Position numbers and translations under genes: made by a program | The notes under the pieces: model-generated | What the model saw: only the letters and a program-made list of their open reading frames with translations | Told to the model about the DNA's origin: nothing | Databases searched by the model: none | Part shown: one piece after another, positions 36,037 through 45,137 of the stretch | How the letters are laid out: each line of letters begins with the position of its first letter | Numbering within the stretch: position 1 is the stretch's first letter | Assembly: GCF_000739635.1 (NCBI RefSeq) | Contig: NZ_BATQ01000136.1 | Location: 55,325-119,324, forward strand | Reading direction: 5' to 3' | Length of the DNA: 64,000 nucleotides | DNA from: Verrucomicrobium sp. BvORR034 | GTDB taxonomy: Bacteria > Verrucomicrobiota > Verrucomicrobiia > Verrucomicrobiales > Verrucomicrobiaceae

Positions 36037-36089
36037 TCTCTTTTCACTACCTACCTCTTACCGCTCACCACTTACCAGTCACCGCTCCC

Positions 36090-37055
36090 ATGCTCCGTCG
36101 CGCCATTCTCCTCCTCCCTTTCCTCGCCCTCTTTGCCCCACTGCTTCTCGCAGAAGAGGCGGCACCGTCCACCGTCAAGCTGCTCACGGTCGGCAATAGT
36201 TTTTCCGCGAATGCCACCAAGCATCTGCCCGGCCTGGCCAAAGCCGCGGGCAAGAACTTGATCCACACGCCGCTGGTTATCGGCGGTGCCAGCATGCAAG
36301 TGCATCTGGACAAGGCCAAGCTGCACGAAGCTAATCCCGCTGATCCAAAAGGACTCTACACGAACAAGCGCGGCCTGAAGGAATGGCTCGCCGCCGAACA
36401 ATGGGATGTCGTCACCATTCAGATGGCCAGCGTCAAGAGCCATGACATTGCCAACTACCGGCCCTCCGCCAGCGAGTTGCGCGACTACATCAAGAAGTTC
36501 GCCCCCAAGTCCGAGATCGTGGTGCACCAAACATGGGCCTACCGGGTGGATGATCCCCGTTTCACCAAGCCCACCGGCCAACCCGGCGAACCTGCCACCC
36601 AGGAAGCCATGTACCAAGGGCTCACCAGCGCCTACAACACCATCGCTCAGGAACTCGGCGGACTTCGCATCATCCCCACCGGCGATGCCTTTCACATTGC
36701 CGACAATGATCCCCAATGGCAGTTCCAGCCAGACACCGTCTTCAATCCCAAAGCTGCCAAGCAGGGCGAACTGCCCAATCAGAAGCACTCCCTGCACATG
36801 GGCTGGCAGTGGAAAAAGGGCAAGGATGGCAAGACCACCCTGGCCATGGACGGCCATCATGCGAACATCGCCGGTGAGTATCTCGGTGGCTGCTGCTTTT
36901 TTGAAGTCCTCTTCAAGCAAAGCTGTGTGGGCAACACCTATGTGCCAAAAGGCCTGACTGCCGAAGACGCGCGCTATCTTCAGGAGACAGCGCACAAAGC
37001 CGTGGCCGCAAGAGGCATCGAGACGACAGCCGTCAAAGCCGCCGCGGTGAAGTAA
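36090..37055 (+). CDS. Exported DUF4886/SGNH-hydrolase-like protein
   Basis: A 321-residue protein with a signal peptide (MLRRAILLLPFLALFAPLLLA). The block LLTVGNSFSANATKH contains the G-N-S-F-S stretch of DUF4886, in which the serine takes the place of the SGNH block-I nucleophile, and DGHHANIAGEYL near the C-terminus supplies the late D-x-x-H block. This suggests an SGNH-type esterase active on polysaccharide ester groups, a role known for related families but not shown here. It begins 53 bp after the upstream esterase gene with a CT-rich leader. Confidence 0.82.
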   Translation: MLRRAILLLPFLALFAPLLLAEEAAPSTVKLLTVGNSFSANATKHLPGLAKAAGKNLIHTPLVIGGASMQVHLDKAKLHEANPADPKGLYTNKRGLKEWLAAEQWDVVTIQMASVKSHDIANYRPSASELRDYIKKFAPKSEIVVHQTWAYRVDDPRFTKPTGQPGEPATQEAMYQGLTSAYNTIAQELGGLRIIPTGDAFHIADNDPQWQFQPDTVFNPKAAKQGELPNQKHSLHMGWQWKKGKDGKTTLAMDGHHANIAGEYLGGCCFFEVLFKQSCVGNTYVPKGLTAEDARYLQETAHKAVAARGIETTAVKAAAVK

Positions 37056-37074
37056 TCAGGAGATTCACTCATTC

Positions 37075-37109
37075 GGGCGTGGGCGGTCGATGCCCCCCAC
37101 GCCCTTTTT
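37075..37109 (+). terminator. Rho-independent terminator after the DUF4886 gene
   Basis: GGGCGTGGG (37075-37083) pairs with CCCACGCCC (37096-37104), followed by five T's. Confidence 0.88.
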
Positions 37110-37185
37110 GTGTTCATCAGGCTTGTCGCTCTGGTGTCGCAAGCCGATCCAGCCTAGCGAACTTCTCACTCCCCACCTCCTCCAC

Positions 37186-37246
37186 CTGGCGGCGTCCCGA
37201 TGCATCGGGACTTCGGGACTGTGGTGAGCATCACCGCTTTGGTGCC
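37186..37246. repeat. REP-like element, single arm (family A)
   Basis: A diverged single arm of the family A repeat (CTGGCGGCG, then GGGACTGTGGTGAGCATCAC, then CGCTTTGG). The inner stem is GTGGTGA/TCACCGC around a GCA loop. The rest of the 37110-37541 gap is CT-rich and holds no gene that I can see. Confidence 0.75.
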
Positions 37247-37541
37247 CTTTGTGATTTCCTCTTACCCTTTGCTGCCCAGCAGAGCCCATCTCCCACGCAC
37301 CACATCCCCCGTCACACACCCCGACCATTCCACAACCATCACTAAACCCTTCTCCCTCTTCCTTTTTCCTTATCCCTCTCCCAGTACTTTTATACCCAAT
37401 TCCCACCCATCTCTGACCGGCTCGGTCTCAACAGGATAGATCTCCTTAACCTGTCTGGTAGTGATGCATCCGCCTCGCACGCGCACTCCTGCGCCGTTCG
37501 CTTACAGATTTCTGCTTCATCACCCTCCAATTCCCCGCCCC

Positions 37542-39719
37542 ATGGCCGATTCCCCTTCCCCCTCCCACTCATCCCCCGAAGCCACCCCGGATTCTCCGCG
37601 ACGTGAGTTTTTGCGGCGGGCAAGCCTCGGCCTTGTTGGCTTGCCTTTTGCCCCAGCTTTTTTGAGTACGGCCCCGGGTGCCAGAATTCTCGCCGCAGCG
37701 CCTGCAGCTACTCCCGCCCCCGTCACCACCACAGCCGCGGCTTCCCCAGCACTGGCTCCGCTCAATCGCTTTCCACGCATGATGCAGGAATGGCTGGTGA
37801 ACCAGGTGCGCACGATCGAATCCCAACAGAACGAGAAACGGGCCGCCCTCAAAACTCAAGCCGATGCTGAAGCCTATGTCGCGTCTGTGCGTGAGCGCAT
37901 TCGCACCTGCTTCGGGCCTGAGCCGGAAAAGAGTCCACTCAACGCCAAGGTCACCCGAACTGTAGAACGTGACACCTACCGCATTGAGAACGTCATCTTC
38001 GAAAGCCGCCCCGGCCTCTTCGTCACAGGAAACCTCTACGTGCCCCTCGGTCGCACGGGAAAAATGCCCGGCGTTATCGGGGTCTGCGGACACTCTCTCA
38101 ACGGCAAAGCAGCCGACGCCTACCAGAGCTTTGCCCAAGGACTCGCCCGCCTTGGCTATGTTTGCTTCATCATTGATCCCATTGGCCAGGGTGAGCGCTT
38201 CCAGTATCTGGCCGAGGGCACGTTGAAGTCCCGGTTCAGCCCTGGCGTGAGCGAACACATCCAATCCGGCAATCAACAGGCACTGGTGGGCGAGTTCCTC
38301 GGTGCATGGTTTGCCTGGGATGGCATTCGCGCTCTGGACTACCTGCTCACCCGCCCTGAAGTCGATCCCAAGCAAATCGGCCTCACGGGCAATTCCGGTG
38401 GCGGCACCCAGACGACGTGGATCTGCGGACTGGACCCACGCTTCACCATGGCCGCACCAGCCTGCTTCGTCACCACCTTCCGCCGCAACGCGGAGAACGA
38501 GCTGCCCGCCGACACGGAGCAATGCCCGCCAGCCGCCCTGGCTCTCGGCCTGGACCACAGTGATTTCCTCGCTGCCATGGCCCCCAAGCCCGTCGTCATC
38601 GTGGCGCAGGAGAAGGACTTTTTCGACGTACGAGGCAGCATGGAGGCCTATGAACGCCTCAAGCACCTCTACGCTCTGCTGGGCAAGCCGGAAAACATTC
38701 AGCTCCACATCGGATCAGACTACCACGGCTATTCCCGGGAGAACCGCGAAGCCATGTACCGCTTCTTCAACAAGGTGACGGGCGCGTCTGCCGTCACGAG
38801 CGAGCCCGACCTCGTCATCGAAAAGGACGAGACGCTCTGGTGCACCACAAGCGGGCAGATCAGCGAGTTAAAGCCTCGAACCGTCGCTTCGCTCACTGCC
38901 GAAACCGCAAAACAACTCGCCACCACCCGCCCCCGCCTGACTGGAGCCAAACTCGTGGAGGCCGTCAAGAGCACGCTCAAACTCACTGCAGAGGCACTCG
39001 GCACCACCGTGCCTGACTACCGCATTCTCCGCCCATCCAGCGGACGCAAATATCCCGCCAAGGGCAGCAGCACCTATGCGGTGGAAACCGTGCCCGGCAT
39101 CCAGGCGCTCGTCACCCGGCTTTATGACGCCTCGCTTGTCTCCCGCCCTCCACAAGGCGGCAGCAAGGCCGTCCTCTACGTCGCCCACCGCTCCGCCGAC
39201 GCCGAGCTCCGCTCAGAACCTCTCGTGGCAGAACTTGTGACCAGCGCCGCAGACATTGCGGTCTATGCCTGCGACGTGCGCGGCGTTGGCGAATCTCTGC
39301 CTGACACCTGCGGCGCAGATCAGTTCCTGAAACCCTACGGCAGCGATTATTTCCTCGCCGCCCACTCGATCATGCTGGACCGCCCCTACCTCGGCCAGAA
39401 GGTCGGCGACCTCCTCCGGGTCATTGCCTGGCTCAAGGCCCAGGGGCATCAAGACATCCACCTCGCCGGACGCGGCTGGGGGGCACTTGCAGCTGCTTTC
39501 GCCGCTCTTCTCTCCCCTGCGGTGACTCAGGTCACCTTGAAAAATGCTTTGGAATCATTCGAAGGCGTCGCCACCACAGAGGACTACAAGTGGCCCTACG
39601 CGGCGCTGCTTCCCGGAGTGTTGAAGCAATTCGACCTGCCCGACGTCTACGCAGCCCTTCAAGGTAAGAAACTGGAGAACCTCGAGCCTTGGGGTGCCAT
39701 GGACGGGATGGGAGCTTAG
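37542..39719 (+). CDS. Tat-exported alpha/beta hydrolase (acetylxylan-esterase-like)
   Basis: A 725-residue protein. Near the N-terminus SPRREFLRRASLGLVGLPFAPAFL is a twin-arginine signal. The first half is an AXE1-like esterase domain with GVIGVCGHSLNGK, FIIDPIGQGER and the nucleophile elbow LTGNSGGGTQT (S285). VVIVAQEKDFFDVRGSMEAY and GSDYHGYS supply the likely acid and histidine. The second half (about 430-725) is a smaller, partly hydrolase-like region lacking an obvious serine elbow, so it may be non-catalytic. Related two-domain proteins are common in Verrucomicrobiota and Planctomycetes. ATG 37542 begins the Tat signal; the frame extends to 37461 without features. Confidence 0.87.
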   Translation: MADSPSPSHSSPEATPDSPRREFLRRASLGLVGLPFAPAFLSTAPGARILAAAPAATPAPVTTTAAASPALAPLNRFPRMMQEWLVNQVRTIESQQNEKRAALKTQADAEAYVASVRERIRTCFGPEPEKSPLNAKVTRTVERDTYRIENVIFESRPGLFVTGNLYVPLGRTGKMPGVIGVCGHSLNGKAADAYQSFAQGLARLGYVCFIIDPIGQGERFQYLAEGTLKSRFSPGVSEHIQSGNQQALVGEFLGAWFAWDGIRALDYLLTRPEVDPKQIGLTGNSGGGTQTTWICGLDPRFTMAAPACFVTTFRRNAENELPADTEQCPPAALALGLDHSDFLAAMAPKPVVIVAQEKDFFDVRGSMEAYERLKHLYALLGKPENIQLHIGSDYHGYSRENREAMYRFFNKVTGASAVTSEPDLVIEKDETLWCTTSGQISELKPRTVASLTAETAKQLATTRPRLTGAKLVEAVKSTLKLTAEALGTTVPDYRILRPSSGRKYPAKGSSTYAVETVPGIQALVTRLYDASLVSRPPQGGSKAVLYVAHRSADAELRSEPLVAELVTSAADIAVYACDVRGVGESLPDTCGADQFLKPYGSDYFLAAHSIMLDRPYLGQKVGDLLRVIAWLKAQGHQDIHLAGRGWGALAAAFAALLSPAVTQVTLKNALESFEGVATTEDYKWPYAALLPGVLKQFDLPDVYAALQGKKLENLEPWGAMDGMGA

Positions 39720-39790
39720 GACCGCCTCAGCGATCTGCCTCCGATGGAGGAGGCAGATTCCATCGCCAAGTCACTCATCATCTTCTCCGT

Positions 39791-39979
39791 CTGGCGGCGC
39801 AGCCGCTTTGGGACTGCGGTGAGAATCACCGCTTTGGCTACGACTTGCGACGGCCCACCGCCGTAGCTGCCCTCACCGGAACCCAACGCCTTCGATCGCC
39901 CCCATTGTCACTTTGGTTCACACAGGACTCCCGAAAGCGGCGATTCTCGCCGCAGTCCCAAAGATGCTTCGCATCCAGG
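39791..39979. repeat. REP-like pair (family A), two inverted arms
   Basis: The left arm (39791-39836) contains TTTGGGACTGCGGTGAGAAT and the right arm (39932-39979) is its imperfect inverse, with CGGCGATTCTCGCCG and CAGTCCCAAAGATGC. Each arm has its own short hairpin (GCGGTGA/TCACCGC). It closely matches 63391-63588, which is next to a RAYT gene. Confidence 0.88.
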
Positions 39980-40446
39980 TGGAGTTGCTCAGGAGGTAAA
40001 GGGCACCAGAAGCCTGCCTTCGATGTCACGAGAATGTGACAGGCGACCACCGCCCACTTCGCTCCCATACCGACGGGGACCGTCGGACTGAGCCAGCGTC
40101 GGGAGTAGTCCGGTTGTCCCAACCGGGTCAAGCGCCGCACGGATGCACGCCCATACTGCCGGTCCAGATGTTCTCAGGCAGGAGGTCGCACTGAGCGCCA
40201 ACGCCTCGTCCCTCCACAATTCCCGTCCAAAATCGGCCGGATTTGTCCTTTTCTATGGGACCGCTCCACTCGCCGCTTAATTGCTTGCAAATCGAAACAT
40301 CACCTCTGAAACACCCCCTACCTCAAGACGTATTCTTCCACCGCATTCACCAGCGCTTCCTCACTGAACCCGCCCTGGCCTGACTGCCTTCCTCGTCTTC
40401 CCGTGTTCCCCCAAATGCGGCAGGACGTTCAGATGACTCGCCCCCA
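39980..40446. other. Intergenic region between the esterase and DUF1592 genes, rest of 727-bp gap
   Basis: No convincing gene. Apart from the REP pair upstream, it holds the family C repeat at 40070-40112. From about 40230 the sequence becomes less structured and probably includes the promoter of the DUF1592/DUF1552 genes. Short ORFs through this stretch are mostly translated repeats. Confidence 0.5.
40070..40112. repeat. Family C repeat (CCGACGGGGACCGTCGG palindrome plus GTAGTCCG)
   Basis: The palindrome CCGACGG/CCGTCGG with a GGA centre at 40070-40086 is followed by GTAGTCCG at 40105-40112. The same 18 bases and the same GTAGTCCG tail recur at 52724-52773. Confidence 0.75.
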
Positions 40447-43400
40447 ATGATTGCTCCGTCCTGGAATCCGCTCCGCCCCACCGCACCCCGCTCCAAATTC
40501 TCCTCCCTGCTCCGCCCCCGCCTCTCGATGGCGCTGGCAGTGCTGGGTGCCAGCGCCAGTCCCATCGGTCTGGCAGGAGCCGCTGAACCGTCCGCCACAG
40601 CCAATTGGGAAAAGGACATTCGCCCCCTCTTCACCCAGTATTGCTATGACTGCCACGGCGGCAAGAAGACGAAGGGCGGCGTGAATCTCAAGACCTTGGA
40701 CGCAGATCCCAAGGTGGGCACCGAGTTCGAACTCTGGAAGAAGGTTAAGGACTCCATGCATGGCGCAGAGATGCCGCCGGAGGATGATCCCCAACCGAAA
40801 CCCGAGGAAAAGGCCCGTCTCATGGCGTGGCTGAACCACTCGCTTGAGGCTGCGGCGCTGGCCAATGCAGGCGATCCCGGCGTGGTGACGATCCGTCGGC
40901 TCACCAATGCCGAATACGACAATACGATTCGCGACCTCACTGGCCAGGACTACAAGCTTGCCAAGGAATTCCTGCCCGACGGCGGGGGCGGCGAAGGCTT
41001 CTCAAATGTGGGCGACGTGCTCTTTGTCAGCCCGCAGCAGCTCGACAAGTACCTCGCGGCAGCCCGACATCTGGCAGATCATGCCAGCATCCTGCCCGGG
41101 CGGGGCATCAGCTTCCAGAGTCAACGCGTCGGCCTGCGCGGACCGGAGCAGATCCGGGATCAGGCGGAGCAGTCGCTCTACGTCTGGTACCAGAAGATGG
41201 CGGCCCCCTACCTGCCCAAGGATGGGGACGACATGCGCGAAGGCGACTACATGCTTGCCTGCTGGAGGTTCAAACATCGCGAGCAGACCGGAGCTACCAC
41301 CCTGGAGGCACTGGCCAAAGAGGCCGGTCTCTTCCCCGCCTTTCTGGAGAACTGGTGGACGATGCTCAACAACGACAAGAGCAACTCTCGGTTCCTGGAC
41401 ATCACGCGCAATGCCTGGAAGGACTTGCCTGGCCCAGATGCGGCCAAGCCCCAGGAAGTGCCCTCAGGGGTCCGCGAGAAGATCCTCGCCATTCAGGCAG
41501 AGCGTCGCTCGTGGTGGGACCCCAAGCGCCCCGGCACGGGCGTGCAACGCATGCAGCAGGATGCCGACGGATTGCGCCCCTATGGCTTCGTTCGTGATGT
41601 AACCGGGCACAGGGAAGTGAAGCTCGTCGCCGGAGATCTCGGCGACGGCAATCGCGGGGACTGGGTCCATTTCACGGAGCTGATGGTGACCCGTGGCAAG
41701 AAGACAGAACCCTACCTCGTGTGGCTGCGCCGCCAGATGGATGTGGACCGTAAGGCCCTCCAGAATCCGGGAGCCGATGCCGCCGCACTGAACCAACGTA
41801 TCGCCACGGGTGAGAAGGTGCTGGCCCAGTTTGGCAAGAACCCTTTGGGTCCTGCCGTCAATGCCGACACGCTCGTCGTGCAGGCCCCCCAGGTGATTCC
41901 CCTCCCCCTGCCGGAGGATGCCACCCTTTTCCGCGGCAAGGGCAGACTGGTGCTTGAGGGCCCAGACAGCGACTTCGCCACCATGCAATGGACGGCCGTA
42001 GTCGGCAATGCCCCCGACCCGCAGGAGATTCTCCCAGGCGTGCTCACCCTCTGGAAACGCCAGACGGAAGCCGCCCGCAACACCATGGTGGACTTCAGCC
42101 GGATGAAGACCGCCTTCCCCGACGAATACCTGCGCCGGATGGAAGAAGTCTCGCGCAACTTCCAACGCGGCGGCAAAGGCCCGGGCGTGTACTACCTGAG
42201 TGATGTGCAGCTCGCCTCCCTCATCTCTCCCCAGGAGAAGGACCGCATGACCCGCATGCTCACCGACTGGAGGTTGGTGCGCTCTCTCAAGCCCAATCCC
42301 AAAGACCTGAATGAATGGGACGAGAATCTCAAGGGCCACCTGCTGCACTTTGCCAAGAAAGCCTGGCGTCGCCCGCTCACGGATGGTGACAAGCAACAGA
42401 TCACGCAGCTCTATGGTGATGCCCGGGCCCGCGACCTGGATCGCGAGTCTGCTGCTCGCGAGGTCCTGGTGCGCATCTTCATCTCCCCGGATTTCGTGTT
42501 CAAGCTGGAGGAGGCCAATGAGCCGGGCGAGCACCCGGTGAAGCCGTGGGAGCTGGCCACCCGGTTGAGTTATTTTCTGTGGTCTTCCGTCCCAGACGCG
42601 CGACTCACTCAGACCTCCGCGGATGGCAGCCTGCTCAAGAAGGAAACCCTTGCCGCGGAAGTACAGCGCCTGCTGCGTGATCCGCGAGCCCGCGCCCTGG
42701 CAGACGAGTTCGCCGGCCAGTGGCTGTCCTTCAACGGCTTCTCCAAGCACAGCACCGTGGACGGCGGGAAGTTTCCCGAGTTCACCCCTGAACTGCGGGC
42801 CGACCTCTACCGCGAGACGTCGGAGTTCTTCGCCTACCTCATTCGTGAAGATCGTCCGGTAAAGGAAATTATCCTCGCGGACTACACCTTCCTTAACGAA
42901 CGCCTCGCCAAGCACTACGGCGTCCCGAATGTCACCGGGAGTGAGTTCAAAAAGGTGGCCGTCGGCCCCTACCAGCGGGGCGGCATCCTCGGCATGGGCA
43001 GCATTCTCACGAAGACCTCCTATCCCCAGCGCACCAGCCCGGTGCTGCGCGGAGACTGGCTGCTGCACGCGGTGCTGGGCGCCCCCACTCCGCCTCCTCC
43101 GCCGGATGTACCGCAGCTTGACGACAGTGCTGCCAAGGCCACCACGCTCCGCCAGAGATTGGAGGCGCACCGCGCTGACAAGGCCTGTGCTTCCTGCCAT
43201 GACAAGATCGACCCCCTGGGCTTCGCGCTGGAGGGCTATGACGCCATCGGCCGTCTGCGCACTCAGGACGATGGAGGCCAGCCCATTGATGACTCCGCCC
43301 AGGTCAAGGGCGGTGCCGCATTCAAGGGCCTGACGGGTTTGAGGGAATATCTCAGCTCCCGCGAAGACGAATTCAACGCTGTGTTCTGCCGCAAGCTCGT

Positions 43401-43551
43401 GGGCTATGCCCTGGGGCGCAATGTCCTGCCCTCAGACAAGCCTCTCCTCGCATCCATGCAGGAGGAAATGAAGAAGTCCGGTGGCCGGTTCTCTGCTGCG
43501 GTCCTCACCCTGGTGCAGAGTCGCCAGTTCCAGCACCGCCGGAATGAATAA
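40447..43551 (+). CDS. Planctomycete-type cytochrome with DUF1587/DUF1592/DUF1588/DUF1585 domains
   Basis: A 1034-residue exported protein. A signal-like N-terminus is followed by a c-type heme site C66-Y-D-C69-H70 with WEKDIRPLFTQYC (PSCyt1 domain) and MHGAEMPPEDDPQP. Then come DUF1587 (LTNAEYDNTIRDLTG), DUF1595 (FAKKAWRRPLTDGDKQQI), DUF1592, DUF1588 (ERLAKHYGVP; RGGILGMGSILTKTSYPQRT) and DUF1585 (FCRKLVGYALGRNVLP). A second C-x-x-C-H, C914-A-S-C917-H918, gives another possible heme site. These proteins are abundant in Planctomycetes and Verrucomicrobiota and nearly always precede a DUF1552 gene, as here 91 bp downstream. Their redox role is unknown. Confidence 0.93.
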   Translation: MIAPSWNPLRPTAPRSKFSSLLRPRLSMALAVLGASASPIGLAGAAEPSATANWEKDIRPLFTQYCYDCHGGKKTKGGVNLKTLDADPKVGTEFELWKKVKDSMHGAEMPPEDDPQPKPEEKARLMAWLNHSLEAAALANAGDPGVVTIRRLTNAEYDNTIRDLTGQDYKLAKEFLPDGGGGEGFSNVGDVLFVSPQQLDKYLAAARHLADHASILPGRGISFQSQRVGLRGPEQIRDQAEQSLYVWYQKMAAPYLPKDGDDMREGDYMLACWRFKHREQTGATTLEALAKEAGLFPAFLENWWTMLNNDKSNSRFLDITRNAWKDLPGPDAAKPQEVPSGVREKILAIQAERRSWWDPKRPGTGVQRMQQDADGLRPYGFVRDVTGHREVKLVAGDLGDGNRGDWVHFTELMVTRGKKTEPYLVWLRRQMDVDRKALQNPGADAAALNQRIATGEKVLAQFGKNPLGPAVNADTLVVQAPQVIPLPLPEDATLFRGKGRLVLEGPDSDFATMQWTAVVGNAPDPQEILPGVLTLWKRQTEAARNTMVDFSRMKTAFPDEYLRRMEEVSRNFQRGGKGPGVYYLSDVQLASLISPQEKDRMTRMLTDWRLVRSLKPNPKDLNEWDENLKGHLLHFAKKAWRRPLTDGDKQQITQLYGDARARDLDRESAAREVLVRIFISPDFVFKLEEANEPGEHPVKPWELATRLSYFLWSSVPDARLTQTSADGSLLKKETLAAEVQRLLRDPRARALADEFAGQWLSFNGFSKHSTVDGGKFPEFTPELRADLYRETSEFFAYLIREDRPVKEIILADYTFLNERLAKHYGVPNVTGSEFKKVAVGPYQRGGILGMGSILTKTSYPQRTSPVLRGDWLLHAVLGAPTPPPPPDVPQLDDSAAKATTLRQRLEAHRADKACASCHDKIDPLGFALEGYDAIGRLRTQDDGGQPIDDSAQVKGGAAFKGLTGLREYLSSREDEFNAVFCRKLVGYALGRNVLPSDKPLLASMQEEMKKSGGRFSAAVLTLVQSRQFQHRRNE

Positions 43552-43642
43552 CCGCCCTCTTGTGTTGCGTAATAGTCTATAACCGCATCGCCGTCCTTTT
43601 CCCCCGCTAAAAAAGCCCATCCCTGCACACGAACCTGTCTCC

Positions 43643-45004
43643 ATGAGCTCCTTCAACACCCGCCCCGTCAGCCGTTCCTCCGGATTGTCCCGCCGCCACT
43701 TCCTGCGTGGAGCAGGCGTCGCCCTTGGCCTTCCCTGGCTGGAATCCATGAACGCCTGGGGCAGCGCCACCCCTTCAGCCAAGGGAGCCCCGCGCCGGTT
43801 TGCCGCCATGTTCATGGGCAACGGCGTGAACCCTCACCACTGGGGCGCTACAAATGGCCCCGGCGGCATGGAGTTGATGAAGACTCTCAGCCCGCTGGAG
43901 CCGGTGAAGGACAAGCTCCTTGTCTTCAAAGGCCTTTGGAACCCCACTACGGTAGCTGGCCCCGGCGGCCACTACCCGAAGATGAACGTACTTTCCGGTC
44001 TGACCGTGAAACAAACCACCACGGATGTGCAGGTCGGCACGACCATGGACCAGCTCATGGCCCAAGAGTTGGGCAGAAACACCCCCGTCTCCAGCATCGT
44101 TCTGGGCACAGAAGGCCCCAAGTACAGCACGGACAGCGGCTACACCTCCATCTACTCCGCCTACATCTCCTGGAGCAGTCCCACGGCACCCGCGCCCAAG
44201 GAAATCTATCCCCAACAGGCCTTCGACCAGCTCTTTGACGACGGCTCCAAGCGCAAGCGCGACAAGAGCGTCCTCGACCTCGTGCTGGGCGACGCCAACA
44301 GCCTGCGCAACAAAGTAAGCCGTCGCGATGCCCTGAAGCTTGACGAATACTTCACCTCCGTTCGCGAATTGGAACAGCGGATCGAGAAGGCCGACGCCTT
44401 CAGCAAGAAGGAAACCGACGGCAACGGCTGGTCCCCTGCCATCAAGGCCCCCACCTTTGCCCGCCCCGCCGCAGGCATCCCTTCTGACGTGCGCGATCAC
44501 CTGCGGCTCCAGCTGGATATCATGGTGCTGGCCCTGCAGATGGACCGCACCCGCATCGCCACCATGATGCTCAACAACGACCTTTCCCAGATGAACTTCG
44601 GTTTCCTGGGCGGCATCAAGGGAGGCCAGCATGAACTCTCCCACCACGCCAACGATCCGGAACGCCTGGCCATGTACCAGAAGGTGAACGAGTACCACAT
44701 GCAGCTCATGTGCGAGACCCTCCAGAAGATGGATGCCACCAACGAAGGCGAACGCTCCCTGCTGGACAACAGCATGATCCTCTTCTGCTCCAGCCTCTGG
44801 GACGGCAACGCCCACGACTCCCGCCAGCTCCCCGTGCTCCTCGCCGGCGGCGGTGGCGGCACCATCCGCGGCGGTCGCATGCTCGACTACAGCCAGAACG
44901 AGAACCGCAAGCTCTGCCGTCTGCACCTCTCCGTCATGGAACGCATGGGCATGAAGATGCACAAGTTTGGCGACGCCGACTCTGCTTTGCCAGAGCTGGC
45001 GTAG
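43643..45004 (+). CDS. Tat-exported DUF1552 protein
   Basis: A 453-residue protein with a twin-arginine signal (SRRHFLRGAGVALGLPWLE). The DUF1552 body is recognisable from FAAMFMGNGVNPHHWG, PGGHYPKMNVLSGLTVKQTT, the helical RRDALKLDEYFTSVRELEQRI, and MILFCSSLWDGNAHDSRQLPVLLAGGGGG near the end. The fold is thought to be related to the sulfatase/alkaline-phosphatase-like DUF1501 proteins. It follows the DUF1592 cytochrome gene by 91 bp in the same direction. The pair is a recurring unit in PVC bacteria and is thought to act together outside the cytoplasm, perhaps in polymer breakdown. Confidence 0.93.
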   Translation: MSSFNTRPVSRSSGLSRRHFLRGAGVALGLPWLESMNAWGSATPSAKGAPRRFAAMFMGNGVNPHHWGATNGPGGMELMKTLSPLEPVKDKLLVFKGLWNPTTVAGPGGHYPKMNVLSGLTVKQTTTDVQVGTTMDQLMAQELGRNTPVSSIVLGTEGPKYSTDSGYTSIYSAYISWSSPTAPAPKEIYPQQAFDQLFDDGSKRKRDKSVLDLVLGDANSLRNKVSRRDALKLDEYFTSVRELEQRIEKADAFSKKETDGNGWSPAIKAPTFARPAAGIPSDVRDHLRLQLDIMVLALQMDRTRIATMMLNNDLSQMNFGFLGGIKGGQHELSHHANDPERLAMYQKVNEYHMQLMCETLQKMDATNEGERSLLDNSMILFCSSLWDGNAHDSRQLPVLLAGGGGGTIRGGRMLDYSQNENRKLCRLHLSVMERMGMKMHKFGDADSALPELA

Positions 45005-45096
45005 AGCCAGTGGGCAGGAGGCGGCAGGCATGTGACACAGCCGTCCCGGCTGTGAGTCCCCCAGGCGCCCCGCCCATCTGCCCCCTCCTCTATTCC

Positions 45097-45137
45097 CAAT
45101 CCTGTTAGTCCTTCAGAAATCTTGTTAATCCTGTCTC
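45097..45137 (-). repeat. GACAGGATTAACAAGATT-family repeat covering the MFS gene stop
   Basis: On the minus strand the last codons of the MFS gene and its stop (AGA CAG GAT TAA, 45125-45136) are the first bases of the repeat, which continues to 45097. A CACAGCCG/CGGCTGTG hairpin lies just beyond, near 45036-45054. Confidence 0.8.

Noticed and set aside
39838..40140. A 100-codon minus-strand ORF upstream of the DUF1592 gene
   Set aside because: It runs through the REP pair and family C repeat, so its sequence is repeat translation.
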